A stretch of DNA of 64,000 nt from Marinomonas sp. UCMA 3892 (GCF_012726345.1 NZ_PTXN01000002.1:372001-436000); one strand, 5' to 3'. Positions 18,482 through 29,074 are shown, numbered from the stretch's first letter. Translations and numbers: made by a program. Notes: a model not told the origin generated them from the sequence alone.

Positions 18482-19131
18482 CTTTGTGCAGTAGTCATTT
18501 GTAACTTCAAATCACTAGCGACCAATACTGCTTGCGTCCTATTATTGATTTCTAGCTTACGAAAAATAGCCGTTATATGAGCCTTTACTGTTGCTTCAGA
18601 AATAGATAATTCATAAGCAATTTGTTTATTCAACAGACCTTCATGCAAATAACACAAAACTTTATATTGCTGAGGTGTCAGCTCAGTTACTTTGTGCTGC
18701 ATTGATAAATCTGGTTTTGGTTGATCAGCAACCTCTTGTCTAAGATCATCTGGAAGCCAAATATCTCCCGCCAAAATAGCATGAATGGCCTGTACATAAG
18801 TGGCAGGCTCGCTAGTTTTGGGAATAAAGCCCAAAGCACCAGCATCAATCACTTTAGCAACCATTACACTGTCCTCACTGCCAGAAATAACTGCCACCGG
18901 CACATCAGGAAAGTCTTTACGAATTCTAATTAGTCCATACAAGTCACCGCTACCAGGCATATTTAAATCTAGTAGCAGTAAATCAAGATCATTTACGTTC
19001 GCTAAACAGTGTAACGTCGAATCTAAATCATGAGATTCGACAATTACAATTCCCTCAATTTCAGCCCGTAGTGCGCCACATAGCGCACTACGGAACAAAG
19101 GGTGATCATCCGCGATAACAAGTGAAATCAC
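18478..19131 (-). CDS. LuxR-type response regulator, ErdR/CrbR-like
   Basis: Two-component response regulator of 217 residues. The receiver domain (about 1-120) has the acidic pair D8-D9, phospho-acceptor D55 in [10 protein letters not shown] and K105 in GFIPKTS. A LuxR helix-turn-helix follows (about 148-205: [28 protein letters not shown]... with [14 protein letters not shown]). It lies 28 bp downstream of acs on the same strand. In Pseudomonas and Vibrio, ErdR/CrbR-type regulators control acs for acetate use, which fits this position. No partner kinase (MxtR/CrbS) is in the window. Confidence 0.88.
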   Translation of the reverse strand: MISLVIADDHPLFRSALCGALRAEIEGIVIVESHDLDSTLHCLANVNDLDLLLLDLNMPGSGDLYGLIRIRKDFPDVPVAVISGSEDSVMVAKVIDAGALGFIPKTSEPATYVQAIHAILAGDIWLPDDLRQEVADQPKPDLSMQHKVTELTPQQYKVLCYLHEGLLNKQIAYELSISEATVKAHITAIFRKLEINNRTQAVLVASDLKLQMTTAQS

Positions 19132-19159
19132 TGTGTATCCTTTTTAAATGTGTAAACGT

Positions 19160-21118
19160 TCACACATTTAAACGGTTTTCGATTAAATCATCAACCACAC
19201 TTGGATCAGCTAATGTACTTGTATCACCCAATTGATCATGTTCGTTTGCGGCAATCTTCCTTAAAATTCGACGCATAATTTTACCTGATCGCGTTTTCGG
19301 CAAACCTTTACTTGTCCATTGAATAAGGTCTGGCGTTGCAATAGGACCAATTTCTTGACGAACAAACAGCTTTAGTGACTTAGTCAATTCTTCATCTGGA
19401 ATCACACCAGCAATCGCACTGACATAAACATAAATGCCTTGTCCTTTAATATCATGAGGGAATCCCACGATAGCAGCTTCAGCGACAGAAGGATGAGCCA
19501 CTAATGCGCTTTCTATTTCAGCTGTTCCAAGACGATGCCCTGAAACGTTCAATACATCATCCATACGGCCAGTAATCCAATAATGGCCATCTGCATCGCG
19601 AGATGCGCCGTCACCAGTGAAGTACATACCGTCGAAAGTACTGAAGTAAGTTTGCTCGAAACGCTCATGATCGCCATAAACAGTTCGCGCCTGGCCTGGC
19701 CAAGAATCCGTAATAACCAAACCACCTTCCACTAACACGCCTTGCTCTTCTTGCAAGACGCCTTGTGCGTCTACCAAAGCAGGTTGCACACCATACAAAG
19801 GACCAGTACATGAACCAGGTTTTACATCACCTTGAACAATACGTGGCGTCATCATCATGCCACCAGTTTCAGTTTGCCACCAAGTATCAACGATAGGACA
19901 AGAGGAATTACCAATTTCGCTGTAATACCAAGACCAAGCTTCTGGGTTGATAGGCTCACCCACACTACCTAATACTCGTAAAGAATCTCGCTTACTTGAA
20001 CGCGTCGCTTCATCGCCTTTCGCCATCAAAGCTCGAATAGCCGTTGGTGCTGTGTACAGAATGGTCACGTCAAATTTATCAACCACGCGACCAATTCGAC
20101 CTGAATCAGGATACGTTGGCACCCCTTCAAATAAGATGCTCGTTGTGCCATTAGCAAGTGGCCCGTAAACCATATAACTATGGCCTGTGATCCAGCCCAC
20201 ATCAGCGGCACACCAATAAACATCATCTGGCTTAAGATCAAATACCAATTCATGAGTTAACGAGGCATACACCAAATATCCGCCTGTTGTGTGCACCACA
20301 CCTTTTGGCTTACCGGTTGAACCAGATGTATAAAGAATAAACAAAGGGTCTTCCGCGTTCATACGTTCTGCTGGACATTCAGTACTTTCGTTTTCTACTT
20401 CAACCGCCCAGTCTAAATCACGGCCTTCAAACCAAGGCACGTCTTTTTCTGTGTAACGGTAGACAATAACATTTTCAACAGTTGGACAAGCATTGTTGTC
20501 CAACGCCATATCAACATTATGTTTAAGAGGAATAGTATTACCAGCACGACGACCTTCGTCTGCGGTAATAACCAGCTTTACTTCACAATCGTTTAAACGA
20601 TCGGCGATAGCATGCGCTGAAAAACCACCGAAAATAACAGAGTGAATCGCACCAATTCGAGCACACGCCAACATAGCGTAAACAGCTTGCGGAATCATTG
20701 GCATATAAATAGCAACGCGGTCGCCTTTTTTAACGCCCTGACGTTTTAACAGGTTGGCTAAACGTCCAACCTCATCGTGTAATGTTTGGTAGGTAATTGC
20801 GACTTTTTCATCGCTTTCTTTATCACCTTCACAGTAGTAAGCGACTTTATTTGCAGATTTAGCTAAGTGACGATCAATGCAGTTATAAGCCACATTTAAC
20901 TCACCATCTTCAAACCACTTAATGCTAACTTCGCCTCGTTTAAAAGAGGTGTTTTTAACTTTTGTATAAGGCTTAAACCAGTCTATACGCTTCCCTTCTC
21001 GCCCCCAAAACTCATCTGGATTTTCAATCGATTCTTGATAGCGTTTTTCAAATTCTGCTTGACTCACATTGGCATTTTTTGCCGCCTCATTTGAGGTTGC
21101 GCTATATAATGACTTCAT
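19160..21118 (-). CDS. acs: Acetyl-CoA synthetase
   Basis: AMP-forming synthetase that makes acetyl-CoA from acetate, ATP and CoA. I choose the ATG preceded by GGAG at six bases, giving 652 residues, exactly the E. coli Acs length; an ATG 12 bases earlier is also open. Adenylation motifs are [27 protein letters not shown] and [10 protein letters not shown], and the C-terminal [11 protein letters not shown] contains the lysine that is acetylated to switch the enzyme off. It is followed by an ErdR-like regulator, so the unit is probably self-regulated for acetate metabolism. Confidence 0.97.
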   Translation of the reverse strand: MKSLYSATSNEAAKNANVSQAEFEKRYQESIENPDEFWGREGKRIDWFKPYTKVKNTSFKRGEVSIKWFEDGELNVAYNCIDRHLAKSANKVAYYCEGDKESDEKVAITYQTLHDEVGRLANLLKRQGVKKGDRVAIYMPMIPQAVYAMLACARIGAIHSVIFGGFSAHAIADRLNDCEVKLVITADEGRRAGNTIPLKHNVDMALDNNACPTVENVIVYRYTEKDVPWFEGRDLDWAVEVENESTECPAERMNAEDPLFILYTSGSTGKPKGVVHTTGGYLVYASLTHELVFDLKPDDVYWCAADVGWITGHSYMVYGPLANGTTSILFEGVPTYPDSGRIGRVVDKFDVTILYTAPTAIRALMAKGDEATRSSKRDSLRVLGSVGEPINPEAWSWYYSEIGNSSCPIVDTWWQTETGGMMMTPRIVQGDVKPGSCTGPLYGVQPALVDAQGVLQEEQGVLVEGGLVITDSWPGQARTVYGDHERFEQTYFSTFDGMYFTGDGASRDADGHYWITGRMDDVLNVSGHRLGTAEIESALVAHPSVAEAAIVGFPHDIKGQGIYVYVSAIAGVIPDEELTKSLKLFVRQEIGPIATPDLIQWTSKGLPKTRSGKIMRRILRKIAANEHDQLGDTSTLADPSVVDDLIENRLNV

Positions 21119-21217
21119 AACCCGCTCCATTGTTAAATTTGTTATTCGGATGCTGAACTACTATAACTCGCTAGAGGTTCCAATCTATTCCACTTTAGTC
21201 TTATTGCAAAAGCAAAC

Positions 21218-21958
21218 CTAAGCGAAACGCCCCGCTTTTACGAAGAATGGCAGATGTATCTCTTGCTTTTTTGTCGGCTCCGACCAAGCCTCACGAATAA
21301 TAGGTGAAGCATTTAATAAAAAATCATCTCCCAGCTCTTGTATACGCAACTGAGATGCAGACCAAGTACGAATAAAATCCAGCGTTTGCGCCACAGACCA
21401 ATGACAACTTAGCTCAAATTTTGGGACGTCTATTAATTCAAAAGGAAACTTAATATCACGATATTGATTCCACAATAAACGACTTTCTGCTGGCCAATAA
21501 GTCTCAAGATGAGGCAGCACAGACTCAGCTATCGCTTTATCCTCTGTCTCACCTACTTGTAACCAGTTATATCCCCAGCAAACAAACATGCCACCAGGTT
21601 TTAATACCCGCTTTAATTCTTTCCAAAACGCCTCTAAATTAAACCAATGCAATGCATGAGCAACACATACAACATCAAAATAATGGTCAGGATAGAGCGT
21701 CTTTTCAGCTGGAAAAACCTGATAATTCACCTTCCGGTGAGGTGTCGCCGCAGTTACTTGAGATTCACTAATATCAGACGCTTCTACGCGATCAAAGTAC
21801 GCAGCAAGATCAACCGAAGCTTGGCCAGTACCGCACGCACAATCCCATACAACACTTGATGCAGGTACTTGTTGGGATAGCCAATAATAAAGCTCAGCCG
21901 GGTACATAGGCCGAGTCCGTGAATAACTAGTAGAAGATTGTCCATCAAACGTACGCAT
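21218..21958 (-). CDS. SAM-dependent methyltransferase, type 11
   Basis: Class I methyltransferase of 246 residues. The SAM-binding motif I appears as VVWDCACGTGQAS with the acidic end of beta-2 in VEASDIS, and post-motif segments FDVVCVAHALHWFN and VLKPGGMFVCWGY are typical. The N-terminal SSTSYSRTRPMYPAELYYWL is seen in a family related to yeast trans-aconitate methyltransferase-like proteins. The substrate is unknown. It lies between acs and a HAD gene with no overlap, so it may be transcribed separately. Confidence 0.85.
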   Translation of the reverse strand: MRTFDGQSSTSYSRTRPMYPAELYYWLSQQVPASSVVWDCACGTGQASVDLAAYFDRVEASDISESQVTAATPHRKVNYQVFPAEKTLYPDHYFDVVCVAHALHWFNLEAFWKELKRVLKPGGMFVCWGYNWLQVGETEDKAIAESVLPHLETYWPAESRLLWNQYRDIKFPFELIDVPKFELSCHWSVAQTLDFIRTWSASQLRIQELGDDFLLNASPIIREAWSEPTKKQEIHLPFFVKAGRFA

Positions 21959-22045
21959 AGAAACCTCTAAACCTAATGGTATTTAACCTCAACTGCTTAA
22001 TTTAAGGCTTCAAGCAATTCTAGTACTATTGTCTCAGCCTATAAT

Positions 22046-22666
22046 TTAGCTGGACAACACCCCATGTTGATGAAGTACGACACGTGCTTCATCAACCCCT
22101 TTGACACGAAACGCTTTCATTCCTAGAGCATTGGCCATATCAATATTGATCTGATTATCATCAATAAAAAGAATCTGCTCGGGAGCAACCTGCAAATTGC
22201 GAATGACGTGCTGATAAATCGCTTCATCCGGTTTTACGAAACCTACTATATGAGAAGCATAATAACTGTGAAATTTACCAGCCAGCGCCATTTCATCCAT
22301 TAGTCGCGGCCAATGAGCGGCATTAGTATTGGATAAAATAGCACGATGATATTCAGGCTTTACAGATTCAACCAGCTCAAGCGCCCCAGCAAACAAGCCT
22401 CTTGGCCATGCTTTAAAAGATGCTTTGAATGTTTCTTTATCTATATTACTGCCAACTTCTTTCAGTAAGCTATCAGCAAATTGATCAAAAGTAATTTTTC
22501 CAGAATCAAATGCCGCCACAGTCGGTGATTTTAGCCACTTCAACCAGACTTCAGTCTCCTCACCTTCGGTATTCAACATAGCATGCATTTCAGAAATATC
22601 GCCTAAGTCGACTAAGACATTTCCCAAATCAAACAATACAACACGAATATTATGATCTTGTTTCAT
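22046..22666 (-). CDS. HAD-superfamily hydrolase (subfamily IA, YihX-like)
   Basis: Cytoplasmic phosphatase-like protein of 206 residues. Motif I is VVLFDLGNVLVDLGD: the first aspartate is the nucleophile and the second position is glycine, as in YihX-like and epoxide-hydrolase-N-terminal HADs. Motif II is ILSNTNAAHW. The lysine is in GFVKPDEAIYQ and motif IV is ILFIDDNQINI. The cap domain is helical. Likely a sugar-phosphate or small phosphoester phosphatase, but the substrate is not identified. Confidence 0.88.
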   Translation of the reverse strand: MKQDHNIRVVLFDLGNVLVDLGDISEMHAMLNTEGEETEVWLKWLKSPTVAAFDSGKITFDQFADSLLKEVGSNIDKETFKASFKAWPRGLFAGALELVESVKPEYHRAILSNTNAAHWPRLMDEMALAGKFHSYYASHIVGFVKPDEAIYQHVIRNLQVAPEQILFIDDNQINIDMANALGMKAFRVKGVDEARVVLHQHGVLSS

Positions 22667-22890
22667 TATTTTCTCGCTTTAGACTCATCGGCAAAATTTT
22701 GCTCATCACATATCCCTCTATGACATAAAATAGCATGTTAACAGCGATTTTTACTCACTTACATCGTAAGCAATTTATTGCCGATACTGAATCGTCAACC
22801 ATAAGCAATAATTAGCCCATATGTGTATAAAAAAAGAAAGGAAATACCAAGGATAAAATAAAGACCATACATATCAATAAGATATATATT

Positions 22891-22906
22891 TGGCATGATT
22901 ATCGCT
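22891..22906 (+). promoter_or_regulatory. Candidate sigma-54 promoter before the TAXI-TRAP operon
   Basis: TGGCATGATTATCGCT fits the -24/-12 consensus TGGCACG-N4-TTGCA at most positions. The GG and GC dinucleotides are separated by exactly ten bases. The predicted transcript start would be about 30 bases before the ATG at 22948. The rest of the 281-bp gap shows no other clear signal. Confidence 0.4.
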
Positions 22907-22947
22907 ATAGGTTATGTAACCAACCCCATCAATAGGAGAAAAATAAT

Positions 22948-23976
22948 ATGAAATTGGGCTTTGTTACTAAAACTATTCTTACGAGTGCAACCGCTGCTGC
23001 GATTGCTTTATCAGCATCCAGTGTATCTGCTGCAGATAACCGCAATTACATCTTAGCAACCGCATCGACAGGGGGCACTTATTACCCTGTGGGTGTCGCT
23101 ATCGCTACCTTAAGCAAAGTAAAGCTAGAACCTAAGTTTGGCCTATCAGTTTCAGCTATCAGCTCAGCAGGCTCAGGCGAAAACATCAAACTTTTACGTG
23201 AAAACCAAGCTCAATTCGCTATTTTACAAGGTCTTTACGGTGCTTGGGCTTGGGACGGTGAAGGCCCATTCGAAAGCTCTGGCAAACAAACTGAGTTACG
23301 CTCTGTTTCCATGCTTTGGCAAAACGTAGAACATTTTGTTCTAAAAACAGACCTAACTAAAACTGGCACTATGTCGGATCTAAAAGGTCTCGAAGGAACC
23401 AACCATAAATTTTCCATCGGCACTAAAAACTCTGGAACCGAAGGTTCTGGCCGTCAGCAATTGAAAGGGCTAAACATTGATCCTGATAAATTCGCTTTAG
23501 CTTATATGGGCTACGGTGCAAGTGCCGACGCAATGCAAAATGGCAATATCGACGGCATGAACACTCCTGCAGGCGTTCCTGTCAGTGCGGTAACTAGACT
23601 TTACGCATCTATGGGTGACAAGGTCAAAGTATTAGACTTTACTGACGAGCAAATTAAGGAAGCAAATGGTAACTACGAGCTATGGACCCGCTACGTCATT
23701 CCAGCTAACACTTACCCAGGCCAAACAAAAGACATCAATACGGTGGCTCAGCCTAACTTCCTTGCAACACGCGCTGACTTATCAGAAGACGACGTCTATG
23801 AGCTAACCAAATCACTTTATGAAAACTTAGCGTATTTAAGTGCCATTCATAAAGCGACATCCGTGATGTCTCTTGAGAAAGCCATTGCAGGTCTTCCTGT
23901 TCCACTGCATCCAGGTGCCGCTCGTTACTACCGTGAACGCGGTATTAATATCCCAGCTCGCCTGATCGCTAAATAA
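22948..23976 (+). CDS. TAXI-family TRAP transporter solute-binding protein
   Basis: Periplasmic binding protein of 342 residues. A signal peptide ends about residue 28 (SVSAAD). The mature start NYILATASTGGTYYPVGVAIA is the TAXI signature, followed by ISSAGSGENIKLL and GTKNSGTEGSGRQQL. AGGAG lies nine bases before the ATG. The permease gene follows after about 96 bp, so the two form one transport unit. TAXI proteins bind small organic acids or amino acids such as glutamate; the ligand here is unknown. Confidence 0.93.
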   Translation: MKLGFVTKTILTSATAAAIALSASSVSAADNRNYILATASTGGTYYPVGVAIATLSKVKLEPKFGLSVSAISSAGSGENIKLLRENQAQFAILQGLYGAWAWDGEGPFESSGKQTELRSVSMLWQNVEHFVLKTDLTKTGTMSDLKGLEGTNHKFSIGTKNSGTEGSGRQQLKGLNIDPDKFALAYMGYGASADAMQNGNIDGMNTPAGVPVSAVTRLYASMGDKVKVLDFTDEQIKEANGNYELWTRYVIPANTYPGQTKDINTVAQPNFLATRADLSEDDVYELTKSLYENLAYLSAIHKATSVMSLEKAIAGLPVPLHPGAARYYRERGINIPARLIAK

Positions 23977-24072
23977 CATCATTCACTATTGTTCTAGCGC
24001 CGTACACTAGTGCGGCGCGCCTTTTACGCCTTTGCTCAATCCGTTTTTTGCACACATAAAGGTAGCTTGTCT

Positions 24073-26196
24073 ATGACTGCTTCATCGCAACCAACCGCAC
24101 CTCAAGACATCAATCTTGAAGATTTTGAAACCAAACATCGCTCTGGCCCTTGGCTAAACCGTTTTGTATTTGCCCTTTCGGTTTTCTTGGCAGTTGCCCA
24201 CATTTACATTAATACGATAGCCACACTTCCAGAACTTTGGGTCTCTGCGTTTCATTTTGCTGGATTCGGTATCTTGTGTGCCTTGTTGATCCCAGCGAAT
24301 CCTAAATGGCAAGACAGTAAAATCGCTCTATTTTTTGATGGGGCTATTGTACTCGCCCTAATCGGAATGGTGCTCTACATTGTCTTTTTTGAAGATGCGC
24401 TATACGCCCGCGGCGTAACTTTCAACACCTCAGACTGGATAGTATCCAGCGTTGCTGTTTTACTATCTCTTGAACTGATTCGCCGTACCAGTGGTTGGTT
24501 TATTCCCTTTCTCATTATCGTTGCACTAACCTACGTTGTACTCTGGGGAAGCTGGCTCGCTGGTATGTTTAACTTCCCCGGACTTAGCCTTGAAACCCTT
24601 TTGTATCGCAGTTTTTTTAGCACAGATGGCATGTTTGGCTCCATTTCTAGAATCTCATGGAGCTTTGTCTTCATGTTTATTTTATTCGGCGCCTTTTTAG
24701 TAAAATCCGGTGCAGGTGATTTTATTATTGATCTGTCACGCTCGCTTGCTAGCAAAATGATAGGTGGCCCCGGTTTTGTGGCGGTATTAGGTTCTGGCTT
24801 AATGGGTTCTGTTTCTGGCTCGTCAGTAGCCAACACTGTATCGACTGGTGTTATCACCATTCCACTGATGCGCAGAGCGGGCTTTCCAGCGCGTTTTGCT
24901 GCTGGCGTCGAAGCTGCAGCTTCTACCGGTGGGCAATTGATGCCGCCAGTTATGGGTGCTGGGGCTTTTATTATGGCTTCTTATACACAAGTTTCTTACG
25001 TCACCATTATTAGTGTGGCTGCCATTCCAGCGCTTCTTTATTTCCTGTCCGTTGGTTTCTTCGTACGTGTCGAAGCAAAACGCAGTAAAGTTATCGCGAC
25101 AGAAAGCGATGATGCCGTCAATATTTCACAAGTCCTTAAAGATGGCTGGCATCATATTGTGCCGCTTGGGGTTTTAGTAACCTTGTTAGTACAAGGTTTT
25201 ACACCAACATACGCTGCGGGTATTAGTATTTTGGCGGTTATTGCTGCCTCCTTCCTTTCTAGCAAGCATAGAATGGGGCCGGCTGCGGTTATCGATGCGA
25301 TGGCTCAAGGCGCGAAAAACATGTCTACCACTGCGGTTCTACTGGTAGGTATTGGCTTAGTAGTTAACGTAATTAGCACCACTGGCGTTGGTAATACTTT
25401 CTCTTTGTTAATAACCAATTGGGCCGGTGGTAGTCTGTTCTTTACCATTATTCTCGTTGCAATTGCGTCTTTAATTTTAGGTATGGGCTTGCCAGTAACG
25501 GCGTCTTACATCGTGTTAGGAACGCTATCGGCTCCAGCTCTATTTAATCTCATCGCAGAAAGCCAGCTCTTGGATATGATGTCTTCTGGTAGTTTGCCTG
25601 AAGCCGCAAGCGCAGTATTCATGCTGGTCGATCCTTCTGCTATTGCTTCTTTAGCGCAAGGCATGCCAATGGAACAAGCTCAAGCTTTATTGGCACAAGT
25701 TCCTAACGATTTCAAAAGCATGTTGATGGATCAAGCCTTAGGTGCTCAGAGCGTCGCGATGATTTTGGTAACAGCACACATGATCATCTTTTGGCTTTCA
25801 CAAGACAGTAACGTGACTCCACCTGTATGTTTAACCGCTTTCGCTGCCGCCGCTATTGCTAAAACACCGCCGATGCTAACCGGTCTGACTGCATGGAAAC
25901 TAGCAAAAGGTTTGTACATTGTTCCACTATTAATGGCTTACACTCCATTAATAGGCGGTGATACAGAAACACTATTGCGTCTGTCTTTCTTTGCTATATT
26001 TGGTATGTATGCCTTAGTTGGAGCTATGGAGGGTTACTTAGAAGATAAGCTATCGATCTTTTCACGATTCATTGCTTTAGCCGCTTCGTTGATGATGCTA
26101 TGGCCACATTTAGCGCTTTGGGTTAATTGTATTGGCCTCGCTATTTTCTTGGTACTCTTCGTCATAGGTAACAAGTCTTATAAGAAAAGTATGTAA
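24073..26196 (+). CDS. TRAP transporter fused permease (DctQ-DctM)
   Basis: Inner-membrane permease of 707 residues from the ATG with AAAGGTAG upstream; a longer open frame from 24010 adds 21 residues without support. The N-terminal third is a DctQ-like four-helix section, then a DctM-like large subunit with motifs MGSVSGSSVANTVSTG and GMGLPVTASYIVLGT and VTPPVCLTAFAAAAIA. Fusion of Q and M is usual for TAXI systems. Transport is driven by a sodium or proton gradient. A strong terminator closes the unit. Confidence 0.95.
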   Translation: MTASSQPTAPQDINLEDFETKHRSGPWLNRFVFALSVFLAVAHIYINTIATLPELWVSAFHFAGFGILCALLIPANPKWQDSKIALFFDGAIVLALIGMVLYIVFFEDALYARGVTFNTSDWIVSSVAVLLSLELIRRTSGWFIPFLIIVALTYVVLWGSWLAGMFNFPGLSLETLLYRSFFSTDGMFGSISRISWSFVFMFILFGAFLVKSGAGDFIIDLSRSLASKMIGGPGFVAVLGSGLMGSVSGSSVANTVSTGVITIPLMRRAGFPARFAAGVEAAASTGGQLMPPVMGAGAFIMASYTQVSYVTIISVAAIPALLYFLSVGFFVRVEAKRSKVIATESDDAVNISQVLKDGWHHIVPLGVLVTLLVQGFTPTYAAGISILAVIAASFLSSKHRMGPAAVIDAMAQGAKNMSTTAVLLVGIGLVVNVISTTGVGNTFSLLITNWAGGSLFFTIILVAIASLILGMGLPVTASYIVLGTLSAPALFNLIAESQLLDMMSSGSLPEAASAVFMLVDPSAIASLAQGMPMEQAQALLAQVPNDFKSMLMDQALGAQSVAMILVTAHMIIFWLSQDSNVTPPVCLTAFAAAAIAKTPPMLTGLTAWKLAKGLYIVPLLMAYTPLIGGDTETLLRLSFFAIFGMYALVGAMEGYLEDKLSIFSRFIALAASLMMLWPHLALWVNCIGLAIFLVLFVIGNKSYKKSM

Positions 26197-26257
26197 GTGA
26201 TCACGCATCACAATATTGAAATAATAGTTAATCTCTTAACGCAATAATAGCTAAATG

Positions 26258-26293
26258 AAAAAGGCGTCTCTTCTTATGAAAAGACGCCTTTTT
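26258..26293. terminator. Bidirectional terminator after the TAXI-TRAP unit
   Basis: AAAAAGGCGTCT is paired with AGACGCCTTTTT across an 11-12 base loop. The A and T runs on the two sides allow termination from both the permease gene and the convergent M23 gene. Confidence 0.9.
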
Positions 26294-26323
26294 ATGTTTC
26301 ATCACTCAGTTTTAAATCGATAT

Positions 26324-27772
26324 TTAATTTGCCGCGGCATCCAATTCGGAGACTGGTTCAGGCTCTGATTCAACGTCTGTATTCTTAACTGAATCTGCTG
26401 CCTGAGCACTCGCCATCATGGCTACCCAGCGCTTAACATTACTGGCATATTCTTTTTTATCACCCTTCGGTATGGATTGGGTAGTCGGAATATCCGTCGT
26501 CATTGGATTAACTGGTCGGCCTCTTATATGCAGTTCATAATGCAAATGGGCGCCAGTTGTTCGACCCGTATTACCAGACAAAGCAATTACTTGACCACGT
26601 TTAACTTTCTGGCCTTGTTTCACTAATATCTTACTTAAGTGTAAAAAACGTGAGCTATAAGGACCCGTATAATCAACCACAACATACTTACCTGCATACT
26701 TATGCGTTGCGATTCGAGTAACAACACCATCTCCTGTAGCAAGAACTTCTGTCCCTGAAGGAGTCGCTAAATCAACACCATTGTGTGGTGCAGGGCGACC
26801 TGTAATCGGGTGTAATCGATTGGCATTAAAAGGCGAACTAATTCGATACTGTTTACGCGTTGGCCAACGTAATAAGGCAGGTGTTAAGCTGTTGCCATCG
26901 AGATCATAAAAACGCCCATCTGAATGCAAGAAAGCACTATATTTCTGACCTCTTACCGTTATTTCCAGTGCTTCTAGTTGAGTTTCCCCTACCTTTACGC
27001 CACCAATATTGCCTTTTTTAACAATGACATTAAAGTCATCACCGGCCCTAAGATCTTTGCGAAAATTCACTCGACCTTTCAGTAAATCGTTAATAATTAA
27101 AATATTAGTATCCGACAAACCTACTTTTTTAGCTGATAAATAAAAATTTCCACTTATCTTACTGTGCACTGCCTCTTGCGTGTAAGTAATGGGATTAACT
27201 TTCTCTTCGTAGCTAAAACCACCGCCATCATGCTGTACATAAGACACACTTTTACTAATGTCTATACGGCGAGTAATCCTAAGTAGATCACCGTTTTCGT
27301 CCAACTTAAAGGTGAACTTATCATCCGGCATCAAAGGCTCAAGAACTAAAAACTCTTGGTCCGCTTCCAATACAGAATACAAAGACTCTCGCGATAACCC
27401 TAAGCGCGCAAAGATGCGAGCTAAGGTATCACCAGGCTTAATAACGTATTCTATTGAAGGAATAGAGGCAGTAACCTTCTCCACGTTTTGTAGTGGATCG
27501 GTCGTAACCAGCGAATCATAGTTATTATCTTCATCCGTATTCGAACTGGCCTGTGGAGGCACTAGACTTTTAGTGTCATTACTCTTCTCTGTATCTATTT
27601 TAGCGGTACTAGGTAATGTGTAGTCTTTAGGATTATTTGTTGGTGATACAAGGGACTTATAAACAAACAACAAAGCGATAAAAGCAACAAATATAATGGA
27701 TAACCAAGCTCGCGGGCCAGACAAAGCCCAACGCGAGAGGCGATTAATAAACTGCATAAATAAAAAACTCAT
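26324..27772 (-). CDS. M23-family peptidoglycan endopeptidase with OapA/LysM-like domain
   Basis: Cell-wall hydrolase of 482 residues, similar to MepM/ShyA. One membrane anchor (about 24-42) precedes a linker rich in Ser, Thr, Asn and Asp, then a LysM-like segment YVIKPGDTLARIFARLGLS (about 108-126), a middle domain and the M23 lysostaphin-type catalytic domain (about 315-440). The zinc ligands are H330-x3-D334 in HNGVDLA and HLH (409-411) in HLHYELH. It should cut D,D-crosslinks to allow cell growth. The start codon choice is loose (ATG at 27772 or 15 bases later). Confidence 0.93.
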   Translation of the reverse strand: MSFLFMQFINRLSRWALSGPRAWLSIIFVAFIALLFVYKSLVSPTNNPKDYTLPSTAKIDTEKSNDTKSLVPPQASSNTDEDNNYDSLVTTDPLQNVEKVTASIPSIEYVIKPGDTLARIFARLGLSRESLYSVLEADQEFLVLEPLMPDDKFTFKLDENGDLLRITRRIDISKSVSYVQHDGGGFSYEEKVNPITYTQEAVHSKISGNFYLSAKKVGLSDTNILIINDLLKGRVNFRKDLRAGDDFNVIVKKGNIGGVKVGETQLEALEITVRGQKYSAFLHSDGRFYDLDGNSLTPALLRWPTRKQYRISSPFNANRLHPITGRPAPHNGVDLATPSGTEVLATGDGVVTRIATHKYAGKYVVVDYTGPYSSRFLHLSKILVKQGQKVKRGQVIALSGNTGRTTGAHLHYELHIRGRPVNPMTTDIPTTQSIPKGDKKEYASNVKRWVAMMASAQAADSVKNTDVESEPEPVSELDAAAN

Positions 27773-28182
27773 TTAACAAAAAGTGGCTCACGGAGAACCT
27801 GACTATGTGCTAATACATTTGATCGCACACGTTCTCGATATATGACAAAAACAGAACCACACTTTGTAGCATGTGCTTTTTCCTTGCCACTGTTGGAGTG
27901 CAAATAATCACAGTCCATACCCTTTTAACCTATAGTTTTACAAAACCAATACGTATAAGGGTTTTTGAAGCTTAATTTTTTTGGGTAGGATACGGCATTT
28001 TAGGGTCTAAAGAAATACTTAAGCTTTTGAAACACGATTGCATATCGCCTCTTTTTTAAACAAACAATATCTATTCAAAATTCATGTCGTTTTCATGCTC
28101 TTTCTTAGCGCAAAAGCATTGGACGCTCCCAATCTCTCTCCGTACTATAAGAGCATCTTCTTAATTAACTGAATTCGATATC
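27773..28182. other. 410-bp divergent intergenic region
   Basis: It separates the M23 peptidase gene from fdhD. It should contain both promoters, but I find no convincing -35/-10 pair, RNA gene or repeat. The only visible structure is a widely spaced ACCCTT/AAGGGT pair around 27920-27963, which is probably chance. Confidence 0.4.
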
Positions 28183-29055
28183 ATGCTACATTCTCCTATT
28201 TCGTTTACCAGCTACAGACGCCAACAGTTTGGCCGTTGTGACACTTTGCAGAAAAATATTGCGCATCAATGCGAAGACACAACAACGCCCCGATTCGAAC
28301 AAAAAATATTAGAATCGGCAGAACTTGTAGAAGAGATGCCGCTTGCCATCAGTATCAACGATATTTCGTATGCAGTTATGATGGTTACCCCTGTGAGTTT
28401 AGAGGCCTTTGTCGTCGGCTTTGCTCGCAGTGAAGGCATTATTGAACATATTAATGATGTACGAGACATCACAGTCCAGCTCACACAAACACAACCAGAC
28501 ATCGAAAGCGTTGCCATCAATCTAGAACTAAGTCCACGCCGATTTGCTCAATTCAAAAAAAGAAGACAAACACATCTTGGCGCAACTGGATGTGGTTTAT
28601 GCGGTATAGAATCTTTGACTCAAGCAATCCCTGTGCTTTCAATACTTCAGCCTAGTACCCCAATAGAAGAAGCAAGCCTAATCACATTAAGACCCCGTTT
28701 ATCTGAGCTCCAAGAATTAGGAAACAAAACCGGAGCGGTTCATGCTGCCCTGCTGATATCACCCGAAGGTGAACCTATTGTTTGCATGGAAGACATAGGT
28801 CGGCATAATGCCCTTGATAAGATAATTGGCTATGCGCTACAAAAGGATATAAATTTACATAATTACAGCGTTTTGATGTCGAGTCGATGCAGCACAGAAT
28901 TGGTTCAAAAAGCTGTACGAGTCGGACTTTCTAGACTAATCCATCTAGCCTCGCCAAGTACACTCGCTGTCAAACTTGCCCAGCATTACGGACTAACATT
29001 AATTCATTTACCCAAACACGATGCACCGCGAGTGTTCGCCTTATCGAGTAAATAA
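28183..29055 (+). CDS. fdhD: Formate dehydrogenase sulfurtransferase FdhD
   Basis: Transfers sulfur from IscS to the molybdenum cofactor of formate dehydrogenases. The 290 residues include the catalytic CGLCG loop in GATGCGLCGIESL, LEAFVVGFARSEGII, and EDIGRHNALDKIIG, all diagnostic of FdhD. No formate dehydrogenase gene lies in the window. There is no good Shine-Dalgarno before the ATG, so a later start is possible although family alignment supports this one. It converges on trkH with a 19-bp gap. Confidence 0.95.
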   Translation: MLHSPISFTSYRRQQFGRCDTLQKNIAHQCEDTTTPRFEQKILESAELVEEMPLAISINDISYAVMMVTPVSLEAFVVGFARSEGIIEHINDVRDITVQLTQTQPDIESVAINLELSPRRFAQFKKRRQTHLGATGCGLCGIESLTQAIPVLSILQPSTPIEEASLITLRPRLSELQELGNKTGAVHAALLISPEGEPIVCMEDIGRHNALDKIIGYALQKDINLHNYSVLMSSRCSTELVQKAVRVGLSRLIHLASPSTLAVKLAQHYGLTLIHLPKHDAPRVFALSSK

Positions 29056-29074
29056 CAGCATAAGCGTGATACGT

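Noticed and set aside
27773..28182. Small RNA or riboswitch in the M23-fdhD gap
   Set aside because: No stable stem set, terminator or known riboswitch core can be seen.
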